A stretch of DNA of 64,000 bases from Caballeronia telluris (GTDB lineage: Bacteria > Pseudomonadota > Gammaproteobacteria > Burkholderiales > Burkholderiaceae). Position 1 is the first letter of the stretch. Every line of letters begins with the position of its first letter. Both the position numbers and the translations under genes were made by a program. This document shows, piece after piece, positions 32,675 through 41,930 of this stretch. The notes beneath the pieces were generated by a model. It was given only the letters and a program-made list of their open reading frames with translations, searched no databases and was not told where the DNA came from. The stretch lies in contig NZ_FCNZ02000007.1 in assembly GCF_001544495.1 (NCBI RefSeq), forward strand, positions 124,001 through 188,000. Direction: 5' to 3'.

Positions 32675-34936
32675 TCAGCTCCCCTTGTACTGCGCCGCAC
32701 TCGCGGGCGACGGGCTCGCCGGCGCGGGCGCCTTCGGTGCCGATGCGCCCGCCGCATCCGACGACATATACGCCGGCGCCGCCTTCGCCTTCTGCTGCTG
32801 GCCCGCGGCCGGCGCGCTCGGCGCATTGCGCATGTCGGCGAGCATCTGCTGGCAAGGCAGCGGCTTGTTGTTGCTCGGCGCGATGAGCGGAATCAGCGCG
32901 GCGAACGGGTTGATCAGCCCAAGGCCCACCGCCGCCGCGCCGCGCACCGCGAGCGCGCCCGCGTTCACGCCCACGTGCGGGTCCTTGAACGTGCCCTTCA
33001 CGTAGAGCGGCGAGCGCAGCGAGAACACGCGAAAGCCCTTCGTATGCGGATGGATCGCGAGATCCATTTCCTCGGTCTTCAGGTCGACGTTGCCATCCAT
33101 GTTGATGACGGCATCGTCGGTATCGAGCGCGAACACGCGCGATTCCAGCACGCCGTTGGTCGCGACGAAATCCGCCGCCGCGCAGTTGATCTTCACGTCG
33201 CGCTTGCCGAAGAGTTTCTCGTACACGACGTTCGCCACGTTTAAGCCCGCCGCTTCCATGTAAAGACGGCTGACCGTGCCATCCGTGATCAGCGCCTTCA
33301 CTTCGCCGTTCGAGGTCGCCGCGAGCGTCGCGGGCGAGTTGCCGGTCGCCGAGAGCGCCGCGTCGCCGTTCACTTCGCCGAGCGCCGACTGCATCGTCTT
33401 CACGTTCGGGAAAAGCTGTTTCAGCTTCAGATGCCGGGCCTCGGTCGAGACGCGGCCCTTCAGCGGCGTCGTGCTGCCGTCGAGGTGAATGTTCGACGCG
33501 AGCGAGCCGCCCGCCACGCCGAATTTGAGCGGTTCGAGCGAGAGGACGCCGTCCTTCATCACGACGTGCGTGTAGAGATCGGTGATCGGCAGGTCCGGGT
33601 CCTTGATGATGCGACGGCCCGTGAACTTGACGTCGGTATCGATGGCCTTCCAGCGGTCGGTCTTGAACTCTTCGGTCGGCAGCGCCTTCGCCGATGGCTG
33701 TTTCTTCTCCTCGCCGCGCTTGGCCTTGCTCGCGTTCGAATCGGCGCCGATGATCGGCGCGAGATCGGAGAATTGCAGCAGATGCGAAACCAGTTCGCCG
33801 GACAAAAGCGGACGCGGCTGTCGTCCCGCGTAGACGAGCGAGCCGTTGATGTCGCTGCCGCCCACGCGGCCGGTGAAGTTCTCGTACTTGAAGACGTTGC
33901 CTTCCTTCTTGAACTGCCCGACGAGCCGTCCTTCGGTCGCATACGGCGGCGTCTCGGGCAGCGTGACGCCCGTGATCGGATAGAGATGCGCCATGCTCAC
34001 GCCTTGCAGCCAGAGCCGCAGGTCGAGCGCCGCGAGATGTGCCGGATCGGTGACGGTGCCCACGAGCGCGATATGCGTGTCGCCGATCCGGACGTCCGCC
34101 TGCACGGGGAACGGCCGCTCGGCGTCCTGTATCGCGAGCACGCCGCCCACCTTGCCTTCGCCCGACACGGCCGTCTTGTTGTAGGTGCCCTTAACCGTCC
34201 AGCCGATGCCATACGGCGGAACCGGCGGCTTCGGACCGTTCTTCGTCGTGATGCTGTTGCCCGCCGACGTGCTGGCGGGATTCGCCGGCGCCCCGCTCGC
34301 CGCGGCCGCGGCTGACGCCGCCGAGGCCGCCGACGCCTCGGAGGCGGCCTCGGCGCTCGCCACCGGCTGGCCGAGCGTATCGACGACCGCCTGCATGTCG
34401 GCTTTCGTGATCTCGTCCGACACGGCGATCGCGCCCTTCGCGAAGGCGACGTCGTGCAGCTTGAGATTCCACGTCGACGGCTCGGTCGACTGCTGGAATT
34501 TGAACGTCCAATTGTTGCGGTTGTCCTTCAGGCGTTCCAGATCGATCGACGGATTGACGAGGTTGATGGTCGGAATCACGATGTCGTGCGCGAGGAGCGG
34601 CAAAAGCGCGACCTGAAACTCGATTTCGTCGAGCGTCGCAAAATAGGGCTGCTTCGCCCAGTCCGGGTTCGCCACCGTGATTTTTTGCGCGGTGAAGCGC
34701 GGCCACGGCACCCAGCGCTTCCAGCCGGTTTCGCTCGGCGGGCGCGCCCAGCCGAGCTTGAGATCGCCGGTAATGTGAAATTGCCGGCCGATGGCCTGCG
34801 ACACCTTGTCGTCGACCCACGGCCGCGCGCGATTCCAGTCGAAGGTTAAGAACACGACCACGATCACGGCGATCAACAGCGCCAGAATGGCGAAGAACCA
34901 TGCCACAATTTTTCCGATCTTCCGGCCCTGCGCCAT
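32675..34936 (-). CDS. AsmA-family inner-membrane/periplasmic protein
   Basis: Protein of 753 residues. A single N-terminal membrane helix (IVAWFFAILALLIAVIVVVFL) anchors a long periplasmic part with the AsmA start (GRQFHITGDLKLGWA) and a C-terminal AsmA_2-like region (LDGSTTPLKGRVSTEARHL, DFVATNGVLESR, LAIHPHTKGFRV). An Ala/Ser/Glu low-complexity linker lies at about residues 195-230 and the C-terminus is Ala/Pro-rich. AsmA proteins are bridge-like and influence outer-membrane lipid and protein assembly. This one has a standard family architecture and its own terminator. Confidence 0.82.
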   Translation of the reverse strand: MAQGRKIGKIVAWFFAILALLIAVIVVVFLTFDWNRARPWVDDKVSQAIGRQFHITGDLKLGWARPPSETGWKRWVPWPRFTAQKITVANPDWAKQPYFATLDEIEFQVALLPLLAHDIVIPTINLVNPSIDLERLKDNRNNWTFKFQQSTEPSTWNLKLHDVAFAKGAIAVSDEITKADMQAVVDTLGQPVASAEAASEASAASAASAAAAASGAPANPASTSAGNSITTKNGPKPPVPPYGIGWTVKGTYNKTAVSGEGKVGGVLAIQDAERPFPVQADVRIGDTHIALVGTVTDPAHLAALDLRLWLQGVSMAHLYPITGVTLPETPPYATEGRLVGQFKKEGNVFKYENFTGRVGGSDINGSLVYAGRQPRPLLSGELVSHLLQFSDLAPIIGADSNASKAKRGEEKKQPSAKALPTEEFKTDRWKAIDTDVKFTGRRIIKDPDLPITDLYTHVVMKDGVLSLEPLKFGVAGGSLASNIHLDGSTTPLKGRVSTEARHLKLKQLFPNVKTMQSALGEVNGDAALSATGNSPATLAATSNGEVKALITDGTVSRLYMEAAGLNVANVVYEKLFGKRDVKINCAAADFVATNGVLESRVFALDTDDAVINMDGNVDLKTEEMDLAIHPHTKGFRVFSLRSPLYVKGTFKDPHVGVNAGALAVRGAAAVGLGLINPFAALIPLIAPSNNKPLPCQQMLADMRNAPSAPAAGQQQKAKAAPAYMSSDAAGASAPKAPAPASPSPASAAQYKGS

Positions 34937-35058
34937 GGCGGCTCCAACGTTTTTTCTAGTTGCGATCGGCGCAGCATGTAGCGTGCCTGCTTTGACCGCC
35001 GCCCCGCGCGCGGCCGATTCGCTTTAAGATCGCTCGCCAGTCCCCACACACCATCGAC

Positions 35059-35805
35059 ATGCCCAACCCGCATCAGGCTTTCGACGCCTTGCCAGCGACG
35101 CCGTCGCGCGACACGCGTGCCGCGCTGATCGCCGCATGCGGCGTCGAGCGGCGCGACCCGGTGCGCCGGGCGATCCTTCTTCACCCGACCGACTTCGTGC
35201 TGCGCGAAGGCGATCGCGCGGTGATCACGGGTCCGTCCGGCTCCGGCAAGAGCGTATTCCTGCGCACGCTCGCGCTGCTCGATCCGGTCGATGCCGGGCG
35301 GATTCTGTGGCGCGGCGAGCCCATCGCGCGGGCGCGCGTGCCGACGTATCGACGGCAGGTCGCCTATATCGCGCAGCGGCCGGCGATGCTCGACGGATCG
35401 GTCGAGGACAATCTGCGCTATCCGTTCAGCCTGAAGGTCTACCGCGATCTGCGTTTCGATCGCGCGACGGTCGCGCGGCTCGCGGCGGCGGCAAGCCGCG
35501 GCGACGATTTCCTCGACAAACGCGCGAGCGAACTGTCCGGCGGCGAGGCCCAGATCGCGGCGCTGATCCGCGTCCTGCAACTCGCGCCCGATGTGCTCCT
35601 GCTCGACGAGCCGACCGCATCGCTCGATCCGGACTCCGCGCGAGAAATCGAAGCGCTGGTTGGCGCGTGGGCGGCTGAAGCGCCGGCGCGCGCGCGCATC
35701 TGGATTTCACACGATCCCGCGCAGGCACGGCGCGTCGGCAACCGGCAACTGACGATGGTCGCGGGCACGCTGAGCGAGGCTTTATCGCATGAGGGCACGC
35801 CATGA
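35059..35805 (+). CDS. fetA: ABC transporter ATP-binding protein, FetA-like
   Basis: ATPase of 248 residues. Walker A GPSGSGKS lies near residue 59, signature LSGGEAQ near 158, Walker B VLLLDEP near 177 and the switch His in WISHDP. It overlaps the downstream FetB-like permease by ATGA. Together they match the FetAB (YbbLM) system, described in E. coli as an iron exporter protecting against oxidative stress. The predicted role here is metal export; specificity is inferred. Confidence 0.78.
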   Translation: MPNPHQAFDALPATPSRDTRAALIAACGVERRDPVRRAILLHPTDFVLREGDRAVITGPSGSGKSVFLRTLALLDPVDAGRILWRGEPIARARVPTYRRQVAYIAQRPAMLDGSVEDNLRYPFSLKVYRDLRFDRATVARLAAAASRGDDFLDKRASELSGGEAQIAALIRVLQLAPDVLLLDEPTASLDPDSAREIEALVGAWAAEAPARARIWISHDPAQARRVGNRQLTMVAGTLSEALSHEGTP

Positions 35806-36602
35806 GCGGCTATCAGAATCTGAGTCTCTTCGACATCGCACTGTCGGCGGCGCTGATCGTCGTGAACGGGGCGCTCTCGGTGGCGCTCAGGCTCGATCTG
35901 GAGCGCAAGCTCGCGTGGGCGGCGGTGCGCACGGTCGTGCAACTGCTTCTGATCGGCTATGTGCTCGGCTGGGTGTTCGAATTCGACCGCTGGTATGTCG
36001 TGCTGCCGCTGATGGCGGTGATGACGCTGATCGCCGGTTTCTCCGCCTCGAATCGCGGACGGCGCACGTACGCCGGGCAACGCGCCGACAGCATCGCGTC
36101 GATCTGGGCGAGTTCGTGGCTGGTCGGCGCGTTCGGGCTTTTCGTCGTGATCCGGATTCATCCGTGGTACGAGCCGCAATACGCGATTCCGATCCTCGGC
36201 ATGATCCTCGGCAATACGCTGACGGGCGTGTCGCTCGGCATCGAGCGCATGACCGAGGAGCTGACCGCCGGGCGCGGCGCGGTCGAGATGTCGCTCGCGC
36301 TCGGTGCGACCCGCTGGGAAGCAGCGCAAGGCCCGGCGCGGCAGGCCGTGCGCGCGGGCATGATTCCGACGCTCAATCAGATGGCCGTGGTCGGGCTCGT
36401 CAGCCTGCCTGGGATGATGACCGGGCAGGTGCTCGCGGGACAATCGCCGTTGCAGGCCGTGCGCTATCAGATCGTGATCATGTTTTTGATCGCGGCGTCT
36501 TCGGCGCTGGGGACGGTCGGCGCGGTGGTGCTCACGTACCGGCGGCTGTTTTCGCCGGAGCATCGGTTTATCGGGGGAAAGCTGGTGGAGCGGAAGAAGT
36601 GA
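35802..36602 (+). CDS. fetB: ABC transporter permease, FetB-like (UPF0014)
   Basis: Integral membrane protein of 266 residues with about seven helices, of the UPF0014/FetB family. Family-like blocks are RLDLERKLAWAAVRTVVQLLLIGYVL, GMILGNTLTGVSLGIERM, EMSLALGATRWEAA and SLPGMMTGQVLAGQSPLQAVRYQ. The start overlaps the ATPase stop. It would form the membrane channel for FetA. Confidence 0.82.
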   Translation: MSGYQNLSLFDIALSAALIVVNGALSVALRLDLERKLAWAAVRTVVQLLLIGYVLGWVFEFDRWYVVLPLMAVMTLIAGFSASNRGRRTYAGQRADSIASIWASSWLVGAFGLFVVIRIHPWYEPQYAIPILGMILGNTLTGVSLGIERMTEELTAGRGAVEMSLALGATRWEAAQGPARQAVRAGMIPTLNQMAVVGLVSLPGMMTGQVLAGQSPLQAVRYQIVIMFLIAASSALGTVGAVVLTYRRLFSPEHRFIGGKLVERKK

Positions 36603-36676
36603 CGAGCCGAGAACATGCAAAACAAAGGGTGCGTGCCAAAATGATCGGCCATTGCGCACGGCACCCCGGCACTTCC

Positions 36677-37810
36677 CTATCGTGCTGGACGCAGCTCCAG
36701 TGATACTTTGTGCAGCGCACGAATCATCTCTTGCAACACAACGTGAATAGCACCACTATTTAAAAAACTTGCGCGACCACCCTTGACCCACCAATCCGGA
36801 TGAGCCACCCCTGAGTATTCGCCCTCCACATGATCGAGACAAGCCCTCAGAAGGGTGGCCATCGCCGGGAAATCGAAACGACCGGCGTTCTGCAGCTTCA
36901 TGAAAAACGGCGTAGAAAATCTGCAGAATAAATCGACCCCATTACTCTTGTACAAGGTACTGGAGTTTCCGTTATCAAGAACTGACTTGATTGCCTTCCA
37001 ATAGGTCAAAAATACTTCCTTCTCCTCTTCCAGATTTTCAAAGATCACCGAAAGTGGATTATTTGCCACCAAAACATATCGAAGAATCGCCTTTATAAAA
37101 GATCTTTGATTCACAGTGCTTTTATCTTTTTCGGCATTTGCCATCTGAATCTTGCCAAGCCACGGGGATTCCGCAGTCGCATTCAGATAATCCACGATTT
37201 TGATCGCCTTATCGACATCGCCTTTTTCGATGCGATTAAATATCCATTTTGGCAAACTTGGCATATCTGCCGGGGCGATCGCATCGGTTAAACGCGCGAT
37301 AATTCTCTGCTCCACTGCTTTGTCCACACTTTTCTGCGTAGTATTGACGATCAAGAAATGACACATTTGATCAATTTTTGGAAGATTTACGGCGATGTTG
37401 ACGGGCACCTCAAAATCCAAGATGGTCTTATCCCTCTCCGCAGCCATCCTTAAGCCTTCAAGTCTATGCTGACCATCGACGACACTAAAGGGGCCGACTA
37501 GTTGCAAGTCCATTTCGATAGTATTATTTTTTTCGTTGTACGCGACGGACTTATCAGTTGCCAGAAGGATCGATGTCGGCAAAAAGGCGTCGCGATTCTT
37601 CTGCCCCTTTAAAACGTAGTCGGCTAGCTTTTTAGCTCGATTAACATTTAACAATCGCTGATACCCCTTATCCGCACCATCATCTGGATCGAGTGTCTCT
37701 ACATTAAAAAACCCATCTGAAACGATCTCCCTGACCTTGATACCAGCCATGAAGAGCGTCAATCCGCCTTGCTGCACACGTGCCGCGGGAACAACTAAAA
37801 CTTTGGACAT
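36677..37810 (-). CDS. DGQHR-domain protein (DndB-like), orphan
   Basis: Predicted cytosolic protein of 377 residues. The motif VVDGQHRLEGL lies at residues 111-120, preceded by YQRLLNVNRAKKLADYVL, the pattern of the DGQHR domain shared by DndB (regulator of DNA phosphorothioation), DpdB and related proteins with a ParB/sulfiredoxin-like fold. No dnd, dpd, methylase or nuclease gene is adjacent, so its partner is unknown. Gene and surroundings are clearly AT-richer than the chromosome and use codons such as AAA, ATT and TTT freely, which points to horizontal transfer. It is convergent with fetB, 74 bases apart. Confidence 0.78.
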   Translation of the reverse strand: MSKVLVVPAARVQQGGLTLFMAGIKVREIVSDGFFNVETLDPDDGADKGYQRLLNVNRAKKLADYVLKGQKNRDAFLPTSILLATDKSVAYNEKNNTIEMDLQLVGPFSVVDGQHRLEGLRMAAERDKTILDFEVPVNIAVNLPKIDQMCHFLIVNTTQKSVDKAVEQRIIARLTDAIAPADMPSLPKWIFNRIEKGDVDKAIKIVDYLNATAESPWLGKIQMANAEKDKSTVNQRSFIKAILRYVLVANNPLSVIFENLEEEKEVFLTYWKAIKSVLDNGNSSTLYKSNGVDLFCRFSTPFFMKLQNAGRFDFPAMATLLRACLDHVEGEYSGVAHPDWWVKGGRASFLNSGAIHVVLQEMIRALHKVSLELRPAR

Positions 37811-38265
37811 TTATCTTCTCTCAGATTGAACCAACAGACCCAGTTTTTCAACATTTGCGGAGCCGTCAGATTAACTCGAAATGTCACGAAGAAAAAACAT
37901 CAAAATGTCAAAATTTGAGTTAAATTTTAAGACCTTAAGAAAGACGACTGCACGTCTCCGAGTGTTTTTGGGAATTTCCTTGATTCAAATAAGACCTATG
38001 GTGATGTGTTGCCGCTTGCCCACTCCGCAATACACCGGTCTTCGATGTATCTACTGGTTAAAGAATGGTGGAGACAGAAGCAAATGCAGGGCCAATCCAG
38101 GTATCGCCGTAAGTTTGACGTCAACTTTGCTTAGAGTAAGCCGTGGTCAAGAGAGCTGATACTGAATCATCTCTGCAAACTGCCCGGCAGCCCCCAATTC
38201 GTAAAATTTTGGCGCAGCAGGCCAAGCCTGATGCGCCGTATGATCAAGCTGATCAATCCAGTCAT
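37811..38265. other. AT-rich gene-poor stretch upstream of the DGQHR gene
   Basis: About 455 bases of low-GC DNA that returns to normal composition near 38210. A plus-strand open frame at 37881-38159 (92 residues, very basic, starting MSRRKNIKMSK) has no ribosome site and no recognisable domain, so it was not called. The first 70 bases probably hold the DGQHR promoter. No tRNA, transposase or clear direct repeat marks the edges of the insert. Confidence 0.4.
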
Positions 38266-38739
38266 TCAATCGCCGTTATAAGCTCGCTCCAGCGCGGCGA
38301 TATCCAGCTTGATCATGGTCCGCATCATCCGCATGGTCCTTGCCGCCTTCACCGGGTCCTCGTCCTGCAGCATCCCCATGAGCTTGCCCGGCGCGATCTG
38401 CCACGACACGCCGAACCGGTCGGTCAGCCAGCCGCACGCCATCGGCGAGCCGCCTTCCAGGAGCTTGTCCCAGTAGCGATCGATCTCGTCCTGCGTCTCG
38501 CACTTCACGAAGATCGAAATGGCCGGTGTAAAGGAGAAGTCCGGCCCGCCGTTCAGCGCGATGTATTCCGCGCCCAGCAAATCGAATGTCAAAGCCAGCA
38601 CATTTTCAGCCGGCCCCGGCCCGGCTTCGCCATGAAGCATGGTCTCGCGGATGCGCGAATCAGGAAAGATGCCGGTGTAGAACTTCACCGCCTCTTCGGC
38701 GTTTCCATCGAACCACAGGCACGTGGCGATTTTCTGCAT
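38266..38739 (-). CDS. VOC-family protein, PhnB-like
   Basis: Small protein of 157 residues of the glyoxalase/bleomycin-resistance fold, PhnB/3-demethylubiquinone-methyltransferase-like group. Typical blocks are CLWFDGNAEEAVKFYTGIFPDS, LTFDLLGAEYIALNGGP, SIFVKCETQDEIDRYWDKL and CGWLTDRFGVSWQI. AGGAGG five bases before the ATG sets the start at 38739. A second PhnB-like gene lies 32 bases upstream; the two probably form an operon. Enzymatic activity is unknown for most members. Confidence 0.82.
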   Translation of the reverse strand: MQKIATCLWFDGNAEEAVKFYTGIFPDSRIRETMLHGEAGPGPAENVLALTFDLLGAEYIALNGGPDFSFTPAISIFVKCETQDEIDRYWDKLLEGGSPMACGWLTDRFGVSWQIAPGKLMGMLQDEDPVKAARTMRMMRTMIKLDIAALERAYNGD

Positions 38740-38771
38740 GAGACCTCCTTTAAGGTTCGCGTCACCCGGCT

Positions 38772-39242
38772 TCACTGACTGCCCATCTTCGACATCGCGT
38801 CCTGAACCTGCTCGGGCGTGACGTCGCGCGTATGCGTCGCGACCGACCAGCGGTGTCCGAACGGGTCCTCGAGCTGGCCGTAGCGGTCGCCCCAGAACAT
38901 GTCGGCGACGGGCATCGTCACCCTGGCACCGGCCGCGACCGCCTGCGCGACGGCGGCATCGACGTCTTCGACGTACAGATGAATCGTGACGGGCGAACCC
39001 TTGAGCGTCTTCGGCCCGATCGCGCCGCAATCGGTCATTTCGTCGACGAGCATCAGGGTCGAATCGCCGATAGTCAGCGACGCGTGCATCAGCTTGCCGC
39101 CCGGGCCGGGCAGCCGCACCATTTCGACGGCATTGAACGCCTTGACGTAAAAATCGATGGCCTCGGCGGCGCCCGCGCACACGAGATGCGGGGTCAGCGA
39201 GTGCATGCCTTCGGGGATCGGTTTGACGGCGGGTGTGGACAT
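38772..39242 (-). CDS. VOC-family protein, PhnB-like (YdcR/glyoxalase type)
   Basis: Protein of 156 residues with the PhnB-type VOC pattern: LTPHLVCAGAAEAIDFYVKAF, HASLTIGDSTLMLVDE, TIHLYVEDVDAAVAQAVAAG and FWGDRYGQLEDPFGHRWSVATH. The C-terminal tail (VTPEQVQDAMSKM) is usual for the group. AAGGAG lies 8 bases before the ATG at 39242; the longer frame to 39368 was rejected. It is upstream of, and likely co-transcribed with, the second VOC gene. The function is unknown. Confidence 0.8.
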   Translation of the reverse strand: MSTPAVKPIPEGMHSLTPHLVCAGAAEAIDFYVKAFNAVEMVRLPGPGGKLMHASLTIGDSTLMLVDEMTDCGAIGPKTLKGSPVTIHLYVEDVDAAVAQAVAAGARVTMPVADMFWGDRYGQLEDPFGHRWSVATHTRDVTPEQVQDAMSKMGSQ

Positions 39243-39390
39243 GACGGCGGCTCCTTGGCCTGGGATCAGAGGTGTACCTCGGGTGGACCGGATCGCGCCC
39301 CGCCTGTTTGCCGGGCGCTCCACCCCTACGACGAGCGAGCCGCCCCGGAATCGACAGTCGCCGCGCAAAAATTCCGCGTCGCGCGACGCG

Positions 39391-41331
39391 TCACTCGCTG
39401 GCTGGTTTCTGTGCGAGCAAATGGATCAGCGCTTCGAGCCGCGCGAAATTCACGGGCTTGGTCAGATGGTCGTCGAAGCCGGCTTCGCGGCAGCGCCGGA
39501 TGTCCTCGTCCATGCCGTATCCGGTGATCGCAACCGACGGCTTGCCCGGCTGCAGGTCCTGCCACGCGCGCGCGACGTCGAGGCCGCTTCCGTCCGGCAA
39601 ACCGATATCGGAGACGAGCAAATCAAACGAATCGCTTTTCGCCAGCGCGAGCGCCTCGCCAACGGTCGACGCGACGGCCACCTGATGCCCCAGCACTTCG
39701 AGCACCTCGGCCATCGCCGACGACGTGTATTCGTTGTCCTCGACGAGCAGCACCTTGAGCGAGCGTCCAACCGCGTTCGGCTCCGCCGTGGCGTTCGGCG
39801 AACTCTCGTGCTCCGGCTCGGCTTTCACGAGCGGCAGCGTGAGCGTGAAGCGCGCGCCCTTGTCGCGGCCCTCGCTCTGCGCGGTCAGCGTGCCGCCGTG
39901 CTTCTGCGCGAGCGTGCTGGCGATCGCGAGGCCGAGCCCCAGGCCGCCGAACGCGCGCGTGATCGAATCGTCGGCTTGCTCGAACGCCGAAAAAATGCGC
40001 GGCAGCGCTTCGGCGCTGATGCCGATGCCGCTGTCCGTGACCGACACCGCGATCGTCGACGCGTCGGGGTTCCACGTGCGCACCTCGATGCGTCCATCGG
40101 ACGGCGTGAACTTGACCGCATTCTTCATCAGGTTCCAGACGATCTGCTGCAGACGCGCGGCGTCGCCGAGCACGAGCGAGCCGCCCGCCTCGAAGCGCGT
40201 GTCGAGCGACAGCCCCTTCGCGCGCAGATCGGACACGGACATGTCGAGCGCGCTCGACATCAGCGTATCGAGCACGACGTGGGTGAAATTGAGGCTCAGC
40301 TTGCCGCGCGCGATGCTCGTGAGATCGAGCAGATCGTCGATCAGGCGCGCCTCCAGTTCGACGTTGCGGCGAATCAGATCGAGGGTGGGCAACGCATCGT
40401 CCGCCAGCTGGCGCTTCATTTCCAGCAGGCGCACAGCGGCGAGGATCGGCGTGAGCGGCGTGCGCAGTTCGTGCGACAGCACCGCCAGGAAGTGATCCTT
40501 GGCGCGGTTCGCCGTCTCGGCCTGCTCCTTCGCGAGGCGCAATGCGTCGGCGGCCATGTGCGCTTCGGTCGCGTCGCGGATGATCTTCGAAAAGCCGATC
40601 AGCTCGTGGCTCTCGGTGCGGATCGCGGTCGTGACACCCGAGGCGAAGAACGAATGGCCGTCCTTGCGCCAGAGCCAGCGGTCGTCGCTTGCGCTGCCCT
40701 CGCGCCGCGCGGTATCCAGCTCGTTCTCGAACACGCCGGCCTCGCGGTCTTCCGGGCTCAGGAACACGCTCGCCGAGCGACCGACGACGTCCTGCGCCGG
40801 ATACCCCAGAATGCGCTCCGACGCCGCGTTCCAGGTGCGGATGCGCCCTTCCGGATCGAGCGTGATGACGGCGTAGTCCTTGAGCGCGTCGACGAGCAGG
40901 CGAAAGTGCGTCTCGGTTTCGCGCAGCACGCGCTCGACCGCGATGCGCTGCTGGCGTTCGGCGGCCTCGCGCATCGCGCGCCGCACGACGGCAGGCAGCC
41001 GTTGCAGGCGCTGCTTGAGGACGTAGTCGGTCGCGCCGCGCTTGAGCATTTCCACCGCGTGCTCTTCGCCGAGCAGTCCCGAAACGAAGATGAAAGGCGT
41101 GTCCGGCGCGCGCTCCGTCGCGAGCGTCAGCGCTTCGATGCCCGAGAACGTCGGCATCACGAAATCGGCGAGGATCACGTCGAACCGCGTCGATTCCAGC
41201 TGCGCGACGAAATTGGCTTCGTCATAGACGATCTGCGCCTCGACGGCGTAGTCGGCGCGTTCGAGCTGGGCCAGTGTCAGCTCCGCATCGAGCGCGTTGT
41301 CTTCGACGAGAAGCAGGTGCAGGGGCTGCAT
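39391..41331 (-). CDS. Hybrid sensor kinase (REC-PAS-HisKA-HATPase-REC)
   Basis: Cytosolic signalling protein of 646 residues with no membrane helix. The first receiver domain covers residues 3-120 (phospho-Asp56 in ILADFVMP). A PAS domain lies at about 135-255 (RTWNAASERILGYPAQDVVGRS). HisKA has FLAVLSHELRTPLTPILAAV and the ATPase has IVWNLMKNAVKFT, DSGIGI and GGLGLGLAIASTL. A second receiver lies at about 525-640 (LLVSDIGLPDGSG). An input receiver and no sensor helix fit a kinase that takes phosphate or signals from an upstream regulator. It follows the phytochrome genes on the same strand, 125 bases after the response regulator. Confidence 0.85.
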   Translation of the reverse strand: MQPLHLLLVEDNALDAELTLAQLERADYAVEAQIVYDEANFVAQLESTRFDVILADFVMPTFSGIEALTLATERAPDTPFIFVSGLLGEEHAVEMLKRGATDYVLKQRLQRLPAVVRRAMREAAERQQRIAVERVLRETETHFRLLVDALKDYAVITLDPEGRIRTWNAASERILGYPAQDVVGRSASVFLSPEDREAGVFENELDTARREGSASDDRWLWRKDGHSFFASGVTTAIRTESHELIGFSKIIRDATEAHMAADALRLAKEQAETANRAKDHFLAVLSHELRTPLTPILAAVRLLEMKRQLADDALPTLDLIRRNVELEARLIDDLLDLTSIARGKLSLNFTHVVLDTLMSSALDMSVSDLRAKGLSLDTRFEAGGSLVLGDAARLQQIVWNLMKNAVKFTPSDGRIEVRTWNPDASTIAVSVTDSGIGISAEALPRIFSAFEQADDSITRAFGGLGLGLAIASTLAQKHGGTLTAQSEGRDKGARFTLTLPLVKAEPEHESSPNATAEPNAVGRSLKVLLVEDNEYTSSAMAEVLEVLGHQVAVASTVGEALALAKSDSFDLLVSDIGLPDGSGLDVARAWQDLQPGKPSVAITGYGMDEDIRRCREAGFDDHLTKPVNFARLEALIHLLAQKPASE

Positions 41332-41456
41332 GTTCTAGGCGGCCTGTCTGGACAGCGCGCATTCGGCCGGGCGCATCGGCAGCCGATCTAGGTGCGTTCT
41401 TCGCGGAGGCATTCGCAAGGTCATACGTGAGGTGTTTCGCAACATGAGTCGCCGGG

Positions 41457-41921
41457 TCATTCGCTCGCGCTCGGACGCCGAAAGCGCGTCGAGCCCGGCG
41501 GCGGTTCGTTCAGCACGGCCCAGAATACGCCCAGATCGGCGATTGCTTCGACAAATTCGGAAAATTCGACGGGCTTCACCACATACGCATTCACGCCGAG
41601 TTCGTAGCTGCGCACCAGATCCTGCTCTTCGCGCGACGACGTCAGCATCACGACCGGAATGCTCTTGAGCGACGCGTTCGCGCGGATCATCTCCAGCACT
41701 TCGAGGCCGTCGACCTTCGGCAGTTTCAGATCGAGCAGGATCACGGCGGGGTTGCCCGGCACGCGGTCTTTCCACGCGCCGACGCTCGTCAGGTAGTCGA
41801 TGGCTTCCTGGCCGTCGCGCGCGATGATCACTTCGTTCGCGAGCTGGCTCTTGTCCAGCGCGACGAGCGTGAGCTCCAGGTCGTTGGGGTTGTCTTCGAC
41901 AAGAAGAATGGGTTTGAGCAT
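41457..41921 (-). CDS. Single-domain response regulator of the phytochrome operon
   Basis: CheY-like receiver of 154 residues resembling the Rcp1/BphR class that partners bacteriophytochromes. The acidic pocket is VEDN, the phospho-Asp is Asp64 in ILLDLKLPKVDG, the Thr/Ser switch is MLTSS and the Lys is YVVKPVEF. The loop GAWKDRVPGNPAVILLD is typical of this class. No output domain follows. It starts 9 bases after the bphP stop, so phosphotransfer from BphP is the likely role. Confidence 0.85.
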   Translation of the reverse strand: MLKPILLVEDNPNDLELTLVALDKSQLANEVIIARDGQEAIDYLTSVGAWKDRVPGNPAVILLDLKLPKVDGLEVLEMIRANASLKSIPVVMLTSSREEQDLVRSYELGVNAYVVKPVEFSEFVEAIADLGVFWAVLNEPPPGSTRFRRPSASE

Positions 41922-41930
41922 GGTCGAGTT

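Noticed and set aside
37881..38159. 92-codon plus-strand open frame in the AT-rich insert
   Set aside because: No ribosome site, no domain, and composition consistent with chance in AT-rich DNA.
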